Source: VAZQ01 sp036557665 (lineage in GTDB: Bacteria; Pseudomonadota; Alphaproteobacteria; Rhizobiales; Xanthobacteraceae). Taken from it: DNA of 64,000 nt. Shown here piece after piece: positions 16,985-25,749 of this stretch. Both the position numbers and the translations under genes were made by a program. The DNA lies in NCBI GenBank assembly GCA_036557665.1, contig DATBHG010000053.1:5374-69373 (forward strand), read 5' to 3'. The first letter of the stretch is position 1, and every line of letters begins with the position of its first letter. Under the pieces are notes generated by a model, which was not told the DNA's origin, made no database searches, and saw nothing but the letters and a program-made list of their open reading frames with translations.

Positions 16985-18439
16985 ATGGCCGACACGCCTC
17001 GAATCGTTTTCAACGGCACGCCAACGACAATCGATGGTGTCCCCGCGACCACGACGCTGCTGGATTGGCTGCGCGATCATGCGTGCATGAGGGGAACCAA
17101 GGAGGGCTGCGCCGAGGGCGATTGCGGCGCTTGCACGGTAGTGCTGGAGAGGCTCACTGGGGACGGTTGCCTCAATCGATCCGCCGTTAATGCCTGTCTG
17201 ACCATGGTCGGGCAGATCGACGGCGCAGGGGTCCGCACCGTGGAAGGATTGGCCCGACCGGATGGGATGCTCCATCCCGTACAGAAAGCATTTGCCGAAG
17301 GCGCCGGAACGCAGTGCGGGTTCTGTACGCCGGGGTTCGTCATGGCAGCATACGCCTTTGCGGTTTCGGCCCCTTCCAACGAGATATCGCTCATTCACGA
17401 TGCAATCGCAGGGAACTTATGCAGATGCACGGGCTATAGGCCTATCATCGAGGCGATATCTCGTGTCGCTCCGCTGAAGAATGACCCGCTCGAGCAGAGC
17501 GAATCGGAGTTGCGGGACGCGCTTGCCGCGCTATCGCGCGAAGGAACGGCCTGTTTCGACTTCCCCGGCTGTCGGTTCTTTGTGCCGCAATCTTTGCCCG
17601 ACGCGCTATTCCTGCGCAGCAGGATGCCGGATGCGCGGCTTCTGACAGGTGGAACCGATCTTGCGCTTATGGTCAGCCAAAAACGCGAGAGAATCCCAAG
17701 CGTTATTTACCTGGGCAAGGTCCGAGAGCTGCTTGCCATCGAGGATATCGATAATCATCTCGTGCTTGGTTCAGCGGTGACCTACACGCAAGCATTCGAG
17801 CCGCTGATTGGTCATTATCCCCACCTGCAGGCCTATTTCACGAGGATAGGCTCCCCGCAGATTCGCAATCTCGGCACCATCGGCGGCAATATCGGCACCG
17901 CTTCGCCCATCGGGGACATGCTGCCCATTCTGTTGGCGCTTGGCGCGCGTCTGCGGTTGGCCTCGCACGCGCGAGGCGAGCGGGAGATCGCAGCCGAAGA
18001 GTTCTTCGTGGATTACCGCAGAACCGCGTTGGCCGGGGACGAGCTGATTGTCGCAATTGCGATCCCGAAGCCTTCGCCAGGCTCGCTGTCTTTTTTCGAC
18101 AAAATTTCCAAGCGGCGGGACCAGGACATTGCCTCGGTGTGCGCGGCCTATAATCTGGTGATGGAAGGTGGCATCGTGCGGCAAATGCGGATCGCCTTCG
18201 GCGGACTCGCGGCAACGGCCAAGCGCGCCTACGATGTCGAGAGCGCCCTTATCGATCGGCCGCTTTCTGATGAAGCAGTGAGCGATGCGGCGAGAAAGCT
18301 GCGCCAGGAGTTTCAGCCGATAAGTGACCTGCGGGCGGGCGCGCAATACCGGTTGACCGTTGCCGTAAATCTCCTTCGCCGCCTTGCTCTGCGAGTCCTC
18401 GATCCTTCGGTGGGCTGGGATCTGGATGCTTATGACTGA
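16985..18439 (+). CDS. xdhA: Molybdenum hydroxylase, fused [2Fe-2S]/FAD subunit (XdhA-type)
   Basis: 484 residues in the xanthine dehydrogenase small-subunit layout. Plant-ferredoxin cluster ligands Cys42, Cys47, Cys50 and Cys71 (CAEGDCGAC), second cluster ligands Cys111, Cys114, Cys146 and Cys148 (CGFCTPG, CRCTGYRP), then a FAD domain from about 185 with LLTGGTDLALMV and the RNLGTIGGNIGTASPIGD phrase. Electrons from the Mo subunit pass through both clusters to FAD and NAD or another acceptor. It overlaps the large-subunit gene by 8 bases. No clear SD precedes ATG 16985. It is the first gene of a seven-to-eight gene catabolic run ending at 26.6 kb. The symbol denotes family; xanthine itself is doubtful (see the partner subunit). 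Confidence 0.92.
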   Translation: MADTPRIVFNGTPTTIDGVPATTTLLDWLRDHACMRGTKEGCAEGDCGACTVVLERLTGDGCLNRSAVNACLTMVGQIDGAGVRTVEGLARPDGMLHPVQKAFAEGAGTQCGFCTPGFVMAAYAFAVSAPSNEISLIHDAIAGNLCRCTGYRPIIEAISRVAPLKNDPLEQSESELRDALAALSREGTACFDFPGCRFFVPQSLPDALFLRSRMPDARLLTGGTDLALMVSQKRERIPSVIYLGKVRELLAIEDIDNHLVLGSAVTYTQAFEPLIGHYPHLQAYFTRIGSPQIRNLGTIGGNIGTASPIGDMLPILLALGARLRLASHARGEREIAAEEFFVDYRRTALAGDELIVAIAIPKPSPGSLSFFDKISKRRDQDIASVCAAYNLVMEGGIVRQMRIAFGGLAATAKRAYDVESALIDRPLSDEAVSDAARKLRQEFQPISDLRAGAQYRLTVAVNLLRRLALRVLDPSVGWDLDAYD

Positions 18440-20795
18440 AGCACGCAAGCTGCCGGATCACCAACGCACCGCCGTGCACAAGGCACTGTTTCACGACAGC
18501 GCGGCAAAGCACGTATGCGGCACGGCTGTCTATGTCGACGACATCCCCGAGCCGCCCGGCACGCTGCATGCGGCTTTTGTGCTGAGCCCATTTGCCCACG
18601 CCCGCGTGGACCGGATCGATGTGGCGAAGGCTCGCCGCTCGTCCGGCATCGTCGCCATCATGACGGCGCAGGATATCCCCGGCGAAAATGATATCGCGCC
18701 CTTGTCGTCCGGAGAGCCTCTTTTCGCGGACAAGCTGGTTGAATATGCGGGTCAGCCGCTGGCAGCGATTGCCGCCCGAAACCAGGGTGAGGCACGCACG
18801 GCAGCAAAGCTCGTTGAGCTCGATACCGAGCCGCTCAAACCGGTTCTGACTATCAGCGAGGCCATGGAGCAGCGGTCGTTCCTGGTGCCGCCAATGACAA
18901 TCGAGCGCGGCAACGTCATTGAAGCTCTCGCCGCCGCACCGGAAAGGGTGCAGGGAACGATTTCAATCGGCGGCCAGGAGCATTTCTATCTGGAGGGACA
19001 GGTCGCGATTGCGATTCCAGGCGAGGATCGCGATCTCACGATCTATTCTGCGACGCAGAATCCCACCGAAGTGCAGCACATCTGCTCCCGACTGGTCGGA
19101 ATTCCTTTCAACAGGATCACCACCGTGGTTCGCAGGCTGGGGGGCGGATTCGGCGGAAAGGAAAGCAACGCTTCCTGGGTGGCCGGCGCCGCGGCGCTAC
19201 TCGCGTGGAAGACCAAAAGGCCCGTGAAGCTGAGTCTGCCGCGAGAGATCGACATGCTGGTCACCGGCAAACGTCATGGCTTTCTGGTTCAGTACGAAGC
19301 CGGATTCGACCATCAGGGACGCATTCTCGCCTTCGACGTGAAGCTCGCGGCAAACGGCGGGCATTCGACCGACCATACCCCATCCGTGCTCACCAAGGCT
19401 TTGACCCACGTCGACAACTGCTACTGGATCGCGGATTTTCGCGCCATGGGTTACGCATGCAAGACAAACACAGTTTCCAACACGGCCTTTCGCGGGTACG
19501 GCGCACCGCAGGCCGTGGTGGTGATGGAAGACGTCATCGATCAGGTGGCGCACAGGCTGGCAAAGAGCCGGGAGGAAATCCGTGCGATCAATTTTTATCG
19601 TGCACCGGCCTGCAACGAGGCACCCTATGGTCAGAAGATCACAGATAACCTGATCGAACGCTGCGTGAGTCAGGTCATGCATGATGGTGAGTGGAGCAAG
19701 CGTCGGCGGGAAGTCGATGCCTTCAACCGAACGAGCCCTGTCATCAAGCGCGGATTGGGCCTGTTCCCATTGAAATTCGGAATATCGTTCCCGGCGCAAT
19801 ACCTCAACCAGGCGAGCGCCTTGGTGCACGTCTATGCGGACGGCTCCATACGCCTCAACCACGGTGGAACGGAAATGGGGCAGGGACTTTTCATCAAAGT
19901 TGCACAAGTTGTCGCCGAGGTTTTTCAGGTCAGTCTCGATCGAATATCGCTTAGCGCGACGTCTACGGCAGAGGTGCCGAATACCTCGCCGACTGCGGCC
20001 TCGACGGGATCCGATCTCAATGGATGGGCTGCCTACAATGCAGCGGAAGCGATCAGGAAGCGCATGATCGCGTTCGCCGCCGAGAAGTTCGAAACGTCCA
20101 AGGATGAAATCAGGTTTTGCGACGATCATGTGCAAATTGGGCTTTGCGGATCGAACCGTATCCTTGCGTTCGGGGAATTGGCAAAACTGTGTTGGCTCGC
20201 TCGGGTGCCGCTCTCTGCAACCGGCTTTTACAAAACCCCGCGGATCGACTGGGATCAGGCCGCAATGCGGGGACGACCGTTCTTCTACTATTCGTATGGA
20301 GCCGCCATTGCCGAGGTTGCCCTCGACGTCCTGACGGGAGAAGCGCGAGTGCGGCGTGTTGATATTGTGCAGGATTGCGGCCGCTCGCTGAACCCGATCA
20401 TCGATCTCGGCCAGATCGAGGGCGCATTTGTGCAAGGGATGGGATGGCACCTGTGCGAGGAGCTATGGTGGGATCGCGACGGTCGGCTGTGCACTATCGG
20501 ACCGTCGACCTACAAGATACCAGGCAGCCGCGACGTGCCGCCCACTCTCAAAGTGCGCATGCTTGAGGATGCACCGGCCAGGGCAGCCACGATCTTTCGC
20601 TCCAAGGGCGTCGGAGAGCCGCCGTTGCTGTTGGCCACGGCCATACGTACCGCAATCAAGGACGCGATCGGCAGCATCAGCAAGCGTCTGCCGGTTTTGC
20701 TCGATCTTCCCGCAACGCCGGAATGCGTCCTGATGGCGATCGAGCGCCTCAAAGTCGCGGATGCGGTGGACGGCCATAGACCGAAGGTGTCTTAG
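18432..20795 (+). CDS. xdhB: Molybdenum hydroxylase, Mo-cofactor subunit (XdhB-type)
   Basis: 787-residue catalytic subunit. Cofactor and active-site phrases: GGGFGGKE (237-244, Glu244 corresponds to bovine Glu802), NTAFRGYGAPQ with Arg354, GGTEMGQG, NTSPTAASTGSDLNG, and GVGEPPL with the catalytic Glu. The start ATG at 18432 overlaps the xdhA stop. Compared with xanthine dehydrogenase, the pocket is changed: the position of bovine Arg880 (in MERALFHMDN) is Lys322 here (TKALTHVDN), bovine Phe914 is Tyr, and the residue after Phe1009 is Pro instead of Thr1010. So it should hydroxylate another N-heterocycle or aldehyde. The alignments were done by eye. Confidence 0.92.
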   Translation: MTEARKLPDHQRTAVHKALFHDSAAKHVCGTAVYVDDIPEPPGTLHAAFVLSPFAHARVDRIDVAKARRSSGIVAIMTAQDIPGENDIAPLSSGEPLFADKLVEYAGQPLAAIAARNQGEARTAAKLVELDTEPLKPVLTISEAMEQRSFLVPPMTIERGNVIEALAAAPERVQGTISIGGQEHFYLEGQVAIAIPGEDRDLTIYSATQNPTEVQHICSRLVGIPFNRITTVVRRLGGGFGGKESNASWVAGAAALLAWKTKRPVKLSLPREIDMLVTGKRHGFLVQYEAGFDHQGRILAFDVKLAANGGHSTDHTPSVLTKALTHVDNCYWIADFRAMGYACKTNTVSNTAFRGYGAPQAVVVMEDVIDQVAHRLAKSREEIRAINFYRAPACNEAPYGQKITDNLIERCVSQVMHDGEWSKRRREVDAFNRTSPVIKRGLGLFPLKFGISFPAQYLNQASALVHVYADGSIRLNHGGTEMGQGLFIKVAQVVAEVFQVSLDRISLSATSTAEVPNTSPTAASTGSDLNGWAAYNAAEAIRKRMIAFAAEKFETSKDEIRFCDDHVQIGLCGSNRILAFGELAKLCWLARVPLSATGFYKTPRIDWDQAAMRGRPFFYYSYGAAIAEVALDVLTGEARVRRVDIVQDCGRSLNPIIDLGQIEGAFVQGMGWHLCEELWWDRDGRLCTIGPSTYKIPGSRDVPPTLKVRMLEDAPARAATIFRSKGVGEPPLLLATAIRTAIKDAIGSISKRLPVLLDLPATPECVLMAIERLKVADAVDGHRPKVS

Positions 20796-21186
20796 AGCAG
20801 CCAACATCGCGCTCGTCATTGCGGCCGCGCAAGGCAAACTTTGCCCCGCGAGCGAGAGTTGGAATTGGCGCCGTTCGTGCATACGCCGGACGTGGACCAC
20901 GGGGTTCCGGCTCCGCGTGCAGGCTTAAGGCGGGCGCTGTCTCAGGACGACATGCCAAATGCGATTGCCCTGCACTTCCTAGTGGAAGGCATCCTGGGAG
21001 CGTGCGTCAATTTGGTCCCACTGCGATTTTAGCTGCAGATGCGCCGCTTGTTGACAATCGAGAGTGGACCATCACACAATAGCTTGAAATCAGCGCAGAT
21101 GCATTGCGTGAGACCAGGCGGGGGCTTTCCCGTAGCCGCGGGGCTTTCCGGATGTTTCACGAGAGCGTTTCATCATAGGAGGCTCG
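20796..21186. other. Intergenic spacer inside the catabolic operon
   Basis: 390 bases with no convincing gene. A 13-base palindrome GGCAAA-c-TTTGCC (20833-20845) lies shortly after the xdhB stop and may be part of a processing or regulatory site. A strong AGGAGG ends the spacer before the binding-protein gene. Confidence 0.45.
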
Positions 21187-22245
21187 ATGCGCAAGCCAGA
21201 GCGTCAGCAAAACCGTGCAGCGAAAAAGCGGCCAGTCGGCGGTGTAAGTCGGCGCGCCGCTCTGGCCGGGGCCGCCGCCTTGCTTACCGTGAGAAGCGCG
21301 CGTGCGGCCGACAAGCTGACCGTTCGGCTCGACTGGTCGACCCACGGCATGCACGCACCGTTCTTTCTCTCGATCGAAAAGGGATGGTTCAAGGCGGCCG
21401 ATCTCGAGCCGAGCTTCGAGGACGGAAACGGCTCGGTGACGACTTCACAGCTGGTCGGAAGCGGGCAGTTCGATATTGGGCATGCGGCATTGGCTCCTAT
21501 GGCGATTGGAGCGTCCAAAGGCCTTGCCGTGATTTCGATTGCCGGCTTCATCCGCAGAGGAGATACCGGAATTCTGGTGCCGAAGGAGAACCACTGGACA
21601 CGTCCGAGCGATCTGATCGGCAAGCGAATCGTGTACACCGCGGGGTCTCTGGAGGGGCCGTTCATTCGTCCGTTCTTTGAAAAGAACGGAGTGCCGCTCG
21701 ACAAGATCACTCTTCTCAACGTTGAAGCGTCGGCAAAGCTGAGCACGTATTTCAGCCGCGACTGCGACGCGGCTGCGTCGACGGTGCCGTGGCTCATCCC
21801 GATCGCCGAGGGCAAGCGTACGTCTGACGGAATCCTCTTTGCCGATTTCGGCTTCGACCTGCCCGGGTATGGCCTCGTGGTGCAGCCCGACAATCTGAAG
21901 AAGAAAGGCCCTGCGCTCAAGCGCTTCGCCAGCCTGATAAGCGGCGCCTGGAAGTACATTCTGGACGGGCACGAGGACGAGGGGACAAGTGCCATCCTCG
22001 TGCACCGCCCGCAGTCGCCCTTGTCGGCGAAAGTCCTGAAAGCGCAGATCGAAGCATATCGCCCCTTCTTTCATACGGCAGCGACAAAAGACACACCGAT
22101 CGGTCTGCAAAGCGCAACCGACTGGCAAATGACCATTGATGAAATGCAGAAGGCGGATGTAATGCCGAAAGGTGTCAAGCCACAGCAGATTTTCACGAAC
22201 GATCTGGTCGACCTGAGCTTCGCCAAGACGATCATCGGGAGCTGA
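21187..22245 (+). CDS. NMT1/SsuA-type ABC transporter substrate-binding protein
   Basis: 352-residue periplasmic protein with a twin-arginine-like signal (SRRAALAGAAALLTV, cut near residue 40). Family phrases of the SsuA/NMT1/THI5-like group: KLTVRLDWSTHGMHAPFFL, EKGWFKAADLEPSFEDGNGS, then GKRIVYTAGSLEGPF. Such proteins bind small aromatic or sulfonated/N-containing acids. AGGAGG precedes ATG 21187. It is followed directly by the matching ATPase and permease, the only complete importer in the window, and sits between the Mo hydroxylase and the Rieske oxygenase, so it very likely delivers their substrate. Confidence 0.92.
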   Translation: MRKPERQQNRAAKKRPVGGVSRRAALAGAAALLTVRSARAADKLTVRLDWSTHGMHAPFFLSIEKGWFKAADLEPSFEDGNGSVTTSQLVGSGQFDIGHAALAPMAIGASKGLAVISIAGFIRRGDTGILVPKENHWTRPSDLIGKRIVYTAGSLEGPFIRPFFEKNGVPLDKITLLNVEASAKLSTYFSRDCDAAASTVPWLIPIAEGKRTSDGILFADFGFDLPGYGLVVQPDNLKKKGPALKRFASLISGAWKYILDGHEDEGTSAILVHRPQSPLSAKVLKAQIEAYRPFFHTAATKDTPIGLQSATDWQMTIDEMQKADVMPKGVKPQQIFTNDLVDLSFAKTIIGS

Positions 22246-22253
22246 AAGTCTAG

Positions 22254-23072
22254 ATGACGGTGCCCAAGGTAGCGGTAAATCGGGCTCCGTCGACCCTCCC
22301 GCATGTGGCGATTGCAGGCGTTGGAAAGGTCTACGATTCGCCACGGGGGGCCGTAGAGGCTCTCAAGGACATCAATCTCGTCCTCCACCAGGGGGAGTTC
22401 GTCAGCCTGCTCGGCCCCAGCGGCTGCGGCAAGAGCACGCTGCTCAAGATAGTCGCCGGGCTCGTCTCCGCCAGCACCGGAGAGGTGCGAATCAGCGGCG
22501 AGAGCCTGGCAGGCGTCCCCGACGGCCTCGGCATGGTGTTTCAGCGCGATGTGCTGCTCGATTGGCGCAACATCCTCGACAACGTTCTGCTGGCGGTCGA
22601 ATTCAAGGATCTCAAGCGCCGCGACTATGAAAAGCGTGCCCGCGACCTTCTGCAGCTTTTCGGCCTTGCCGGCTATGAGCATCGCTACCCATGGGAACTT
22701 TCGGGCGGCATGCGCCAGCGCGCCGCGATCTGCCGCGCGCTGCTGACCGGCCCGGAGCTTCTCCTCATGGATGAGCCGTTTGGAGCGCTGGATGCGCTTA
22801 CGCGCGACGAGCTGAACCTCGAGCTGCAACGCAGCTGGACTGCGGGCAATACGGTGCTTTTCGTCACCCACAGCATTCCCGAAGCGATCTTTCTTTCCGA
22901 CAGGATTGTGGTCATGGCCTCGCGGCCGGGCCGGATCGTGGAAATCCTCGGGATCGATTTTACGCGGCCGCGCGAGCTGAAGCTGCGCGAGGAGCAGACA
23001 TTTTCGGCCTACAGCCGACAGATCCGCCAGATCTTCGAAGCGCATGGCGTGCTGCATCGGGCGAGGGAGTAG
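22254..23072 (+). CDS. ABC transporter ATP-binding protein (SsuB/TauB-like)
   Basis: 272 residues. Walker A GPSGCGKST, Q-loop FQRDVLLDWRN, signature LSGGMRQRAAI, Walker B LLMDEPFGALD and switch His in VTHSI are all intact. It drives the importer formed with the preceding binding protein and the following permease. ATG 22254 is 8 bases after the binding-protein stop; the permease starts 2 bases after its own stop. Confidence 0.96.
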   Translation: MTVPKVAVNRAPSTLPHVAIAGVGKVYDSPRGAVEALKDINLVLHQGEFVSLLGPSGCGKSTLLKIVAGLVSASTGEVRISGESLAGVPDGLGMVFQRDVLLDWRNILDNVLLAVEFKDLKRRDYEKRARDLLQLFGLAGYEHRYPWELSGGMRQRAAICRALLTGPELLLMDEPFGALDALTRDELNLELQRSWTAGNTVLFVTHSIPEAIFLSDRIVVMASRPGRIVEILGIDFTRPRELKLREEQTFSAYSRQIRQIFEAHGVLHRARE

Positions 23073-23074
23073 AC

Positions 23075-23863
23075 ATGAATGTCCCGAACTGGAGCTTTCT
23101 GTCGAAACCGCCGATGACGCTGGTGTTCTTGTGCCTTGTCGCGCTCTGGGAAGCTGGGGTCGATATTTTTTCTCCCTCTCCTCTTGTGCTCCCCGCGCCA
23201 TCTGCAATCGTGACGACGTTCATCTCGCACCCCAACTTGTTCCTGGTGAACGCCTGGATCACCTTGCTCAACACGCTTGCCGGTTTCGCCCTGTCCGTCG
23301 TGATCGGCGTCACGCTGGCAATCGGCATCGTCTATTCGAAGTTTCTGGAGGCAACGCTCTTCACGGCGCTCGTGACAATGAACAGCGTGCCGAAGGTAGC
23401 GATGGCGCCGCTGTTCGTCATCTGGCTCGGTACCGGAGATCGGTCGAAAATAGGAATGGCGTTCATGATCGCAATTTTCGCAATCGTGATCGATGCCGTC
23501 CTAGGCCTGCGCTCGGTCGATCCGGACATGCTGGACCTTGGCCGCTCGCTGAAGGGATCGCCCCTGAAGCTGCTGTTCAAGATCCGATTTCCCAGCGCAC
23601 TTCCGAGCATTTTCGCCGGGATGAAGGTGGCCATCTCCTTGGCCTTGGTTGGCACCATAGTCGGCGAGTTCGTAGCGGCACAGTACGGGCTCGGCTATGT
23701 AATTCTGGCGGCGCAAGGAGTGTTCGACACCAATCGGGTGTTCGTCGCGCTTCTGATCCTCGCGATCATGGGGACCGTGCTCTTTTATTGTATCGAATTG
23801 GCGGAAAGAAAAGCGGTTCCGTGGCACGTATCGCGGCGTGCGGAGCATGGGCAACTTCCTTGA
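23075..23863 (+). CDS. ABC transporter permease (SsuC-like)
   Basis: 262-residue inner-membrane protein with about six helices and the BPD_transp_1 EAA-like loop (DLGRSLKGSPLKLLFKIRFPSALPSIFAG). N-terminal PSPLVLPAPSAIV is typical of nitrate/taurine/sulfonate-type permeases. It dimerises to form the channel for the import system described next to it. Confidence 0.95.
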   Translation: MNVPNWSFLSKPPMTLVFLCLVALWEAGVDIFSPSPLVLPAPSAIVTTFISHPNLFLVNAWITLLNTLAGFALSVVIGVTLAIGIVYSKFLEATLFTALVTMNSVPKVAMAPLFVIWLGTGDRSKIGMAFMIAIFAIVIDAVLGLRSVDPDMLDLGRSLKGSPLKLLFKIRFPSALPSIFAGMKVAISLALVGTIVGEFVAAQYGLGYVILAAQGVFDTNRVFVALLILAIMGTVLFYCIELAERKAVPWHVSRRAEHGQLP

Positions 23864-23975
23864 TCGCTGCGGGTACGCCAACGTTGCTTTTCCGGCTCGC
23901 AGCGCTCGCAACGCCCTCGCAGGTGCAGAAGCACGGTAGGGGCAATGCAATCCCTCGTCGGGAGCGGAGGTCAGA

Positions 23976-25370
23976 ATGAGCAAAACCGCAAACGTGCAAC
24001 CGTATGGGGGCTATCATGTCAGGCCCTCGCTGGAAGAAACCGTCGAGCTGACCCACGTCGAACGAGGCAGCCCGGCCGGCGAGTACTTGCGCAGGTTCTG
24101 GCATCCCATCGCGATCTCGTCCGAGCTCAATCATACGCCGAAGCTCATCCGAGTCCTGGGGGAGGACCTGGTCCTTTTCAGAGATAAAAGCGGACGGCTC
24201 GGATTATTGCATCGGCATTGCAGCCATCGCGGCACCTCGCTGGAGTATGGGATCATCACCGAAAACGGGATTCGCTGCGCTTATCATGGCTGGCTTTACG
24301 GGATCGACGGTATCGTCCTCGAAACCCCAAGTGAGCCGCCGGGTAGCCGTCTCAGAGAAACCTTGTGCCACGGCGCGTATCGCACCCGCGAATATGCGGG
24401 ACTGATCTTCGTTTATATGGGACCGCCAGAAGAAGAGCCGCCGTTACCAGTTTACGATTCCCTGGTCTGGCCCGAGGGTAACGAGATCATCCCATACAAG
24501 CTCGAGATGCCTTGCAACTGGCTGCAAGCGCATGAGAACGGCGCCGATCCGATTCACGCAGCTTATCTGCACGCCATTGTCAGCGGTGTGCAATTTTCGC
24601 CTGATTTCGCCGCGCTCCCGGCGCTTGATTTTATCGAAACTCCGATCGGCCTTCTGTCGATTGCGACCCGGCGCTGCGGAGAGAATCTCTGGATTCGCGC
24701 AAGCGACGTGATCTTGCCCAATTCGGCTCAGTTCGGCACGGCGTTCGTGGACGGATCGAAAGAAAAATTCGCGCTGTGTGCGTGGCTCACTCGATGGATA
24801 GTCCCGATCGACAACACGCATTCCTGGGCGATTGGTTTCCGACATTTCAACAGCGTCATCGATCCAGGCAATGAGGGACGCAGGGATATGATCGGACTCG
24901 GCAAGGTCGATTTCATGGGCCAGACCGATGAACGCCCTTACGAGGATCGACAGCGAAGTCCAGGGGACTGGGACGCCCTCGTTGCGCAGGGGAAAATCGC
25001 AATTCACGCAAACGAGCATCTGTGCTCCACCGATAAGGGAGTGGTTCTTGTCCGACGGCAGCTGCGCACCGGGATTCGTGCCGTTCAAAACGGCGAGCCC
25101 CTTCCCGCCCCAAGGCGATACGGCGAAAATGTCGTCCCCACCTACAACAACGAAACGATCTTGAAAGTGCCGTCTCAGGGAGATCAGGACAAAGATGCCA
25201 TGCACGCATTTGGCAAAGCAGTGTGCCGGGTCGCGATCGAAACCGGGGACATGCCGATGAACGAGCGCCGACGCGAAGTGGAAACGAGGGTGCGGGAGAT
25301 GATACGTAGCGGCGCGTTCAACTTCGACTCCAGCGAGCACGCCCTCCCGAGAGAGGTTTCCAATGCCTGA
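23976..25370 (+). CDS. Rieske non-heme iron oxygenase, alpha subunit (phthalate-dioxygenase-like)
   Basis: 464 residues. Rieske [2Fe-2S] ligands Cys82, His84, Cys101 and His104 (HCSHRG, CAYHGW). Mononuclear Fe site Asp191, His194 and His199 in NGADPIHAAYLH, preceded by Asn181. Activates O2 to hydroxylate or demethylate an aromatic or heteroaromatic acid. ATG 23976 has GGAGG upstream. Its stop overlaps the RidA start by 8 bases. No ferredoxin or reductase partner is in the window, so electrons must come from an unlinked reductase. In pathway terms it should follow the Mo hydroxylase. Confidence 0.93.
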   Translation: MSKTANVQPYGGYHVRPSLEETVELTHVERGSPAGEYLRRFWHPIAISSELNHTPKLIRVLGEDLVLFRDKSGRLGLLHRHCSHRGTSLEYGIITENGIRCAYHGWLYGIDGIVLETPSEPPGSRLRETLCHGAYRTREYAGLIFVYMGPPEEEPPLPVYDSLVWPEGNEIIPYKLEMPCNWLQAHENGADPIHAAYLHAIVSGVQFSPDFAALPALDFIETPIGLLSIATRRCGENLWIRASDVILPNSAQFGTAFVDGSKEKFALCAWLTRWIVPIDNTHSWAIGFRHFNSVIDPGNEGRRDMIGLGKVDFMGQTDERPYEDRQRSPGDWDALVAQGKIAIHANEHLCSTDKGVVLVRRQLRTGIRAVQNGEPLPAPRRYGENVVPTYNNETILKVPSQGDQDKDAMHAFGKAVCRVAIETGDMPMNERRREVETRVREMIRSGAFNFDSSEHALPREVSNA

Positions 25371-25749
25371 GCCTCTCTTCCATCTGTTTGCGGGTGGCCC
25401 ACGGCCGGTCGCACCCTACAGTCATGCGGTAGAGGTAGACGGATGGATTTTCCTGACCGGACAGCTGCCGATCGATAATGAGGGCACCGTGCCGGAGACC
25501 ATTGAAAAGCAGACGGAGATGACGTTTGCAAATCTCCAGTTTGTCCTTGAAAAGTGCGGTGCGAGCCTGGCGAATGTCGTTTGCGTTCGCGTGTACCTGA
25601 CGAATTTCGAAGCTCATTACGAGCGTATGAACAAAGTTTACAGCGGGATCTTCCCGTCAGGGCGATATCCGGCCAGAACCTGCATAGGCGTGAGCCAGCT
25701 TGCCCGCGGTTGCCACATTGAGATCGACATGGTCGCAAGGCGCCCATGA
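25363..25749 (+). CDS. RidA (YjgF/UK114) family imine/enamine deaminase
   Basis: 128 residues with the family fold phrases GWIFLTGQLPID and VYLTNFEAHYERMNKVY, and the catalytic Arg105 in YPARTCIGVSQLARG followed by Glu120. RidA-type enzymes hydrolyse reactive imines or aminoacrylates; pathway-linked members (for example in pyrimidine or 2-nitrobenzoate breakdown) remove amino groups after ring opening. Start overlaps the Rieske gene stop, and its TGA overlaps the next ATG (ATGA), so it is translated in strict coupling. Confidence 0.92.
   Translation: MPEPLFHLFAGGPRPVAPYSHAVEVDGWIFLTGQLPIDNEGTVPETIEKQTEMTFANLQFVLEKCGASLANVVCVRVYLTNFEAHYERMNKVYSGIFPSGRYPARTCIGVSQLARGCHIEIDMVARRP

Noticed and set aside
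20841..21032. 63-codon plus frame between xdhB and the binding protein
   Set aside because: No SD, no homology, and codon composition unlike the flanking genes.
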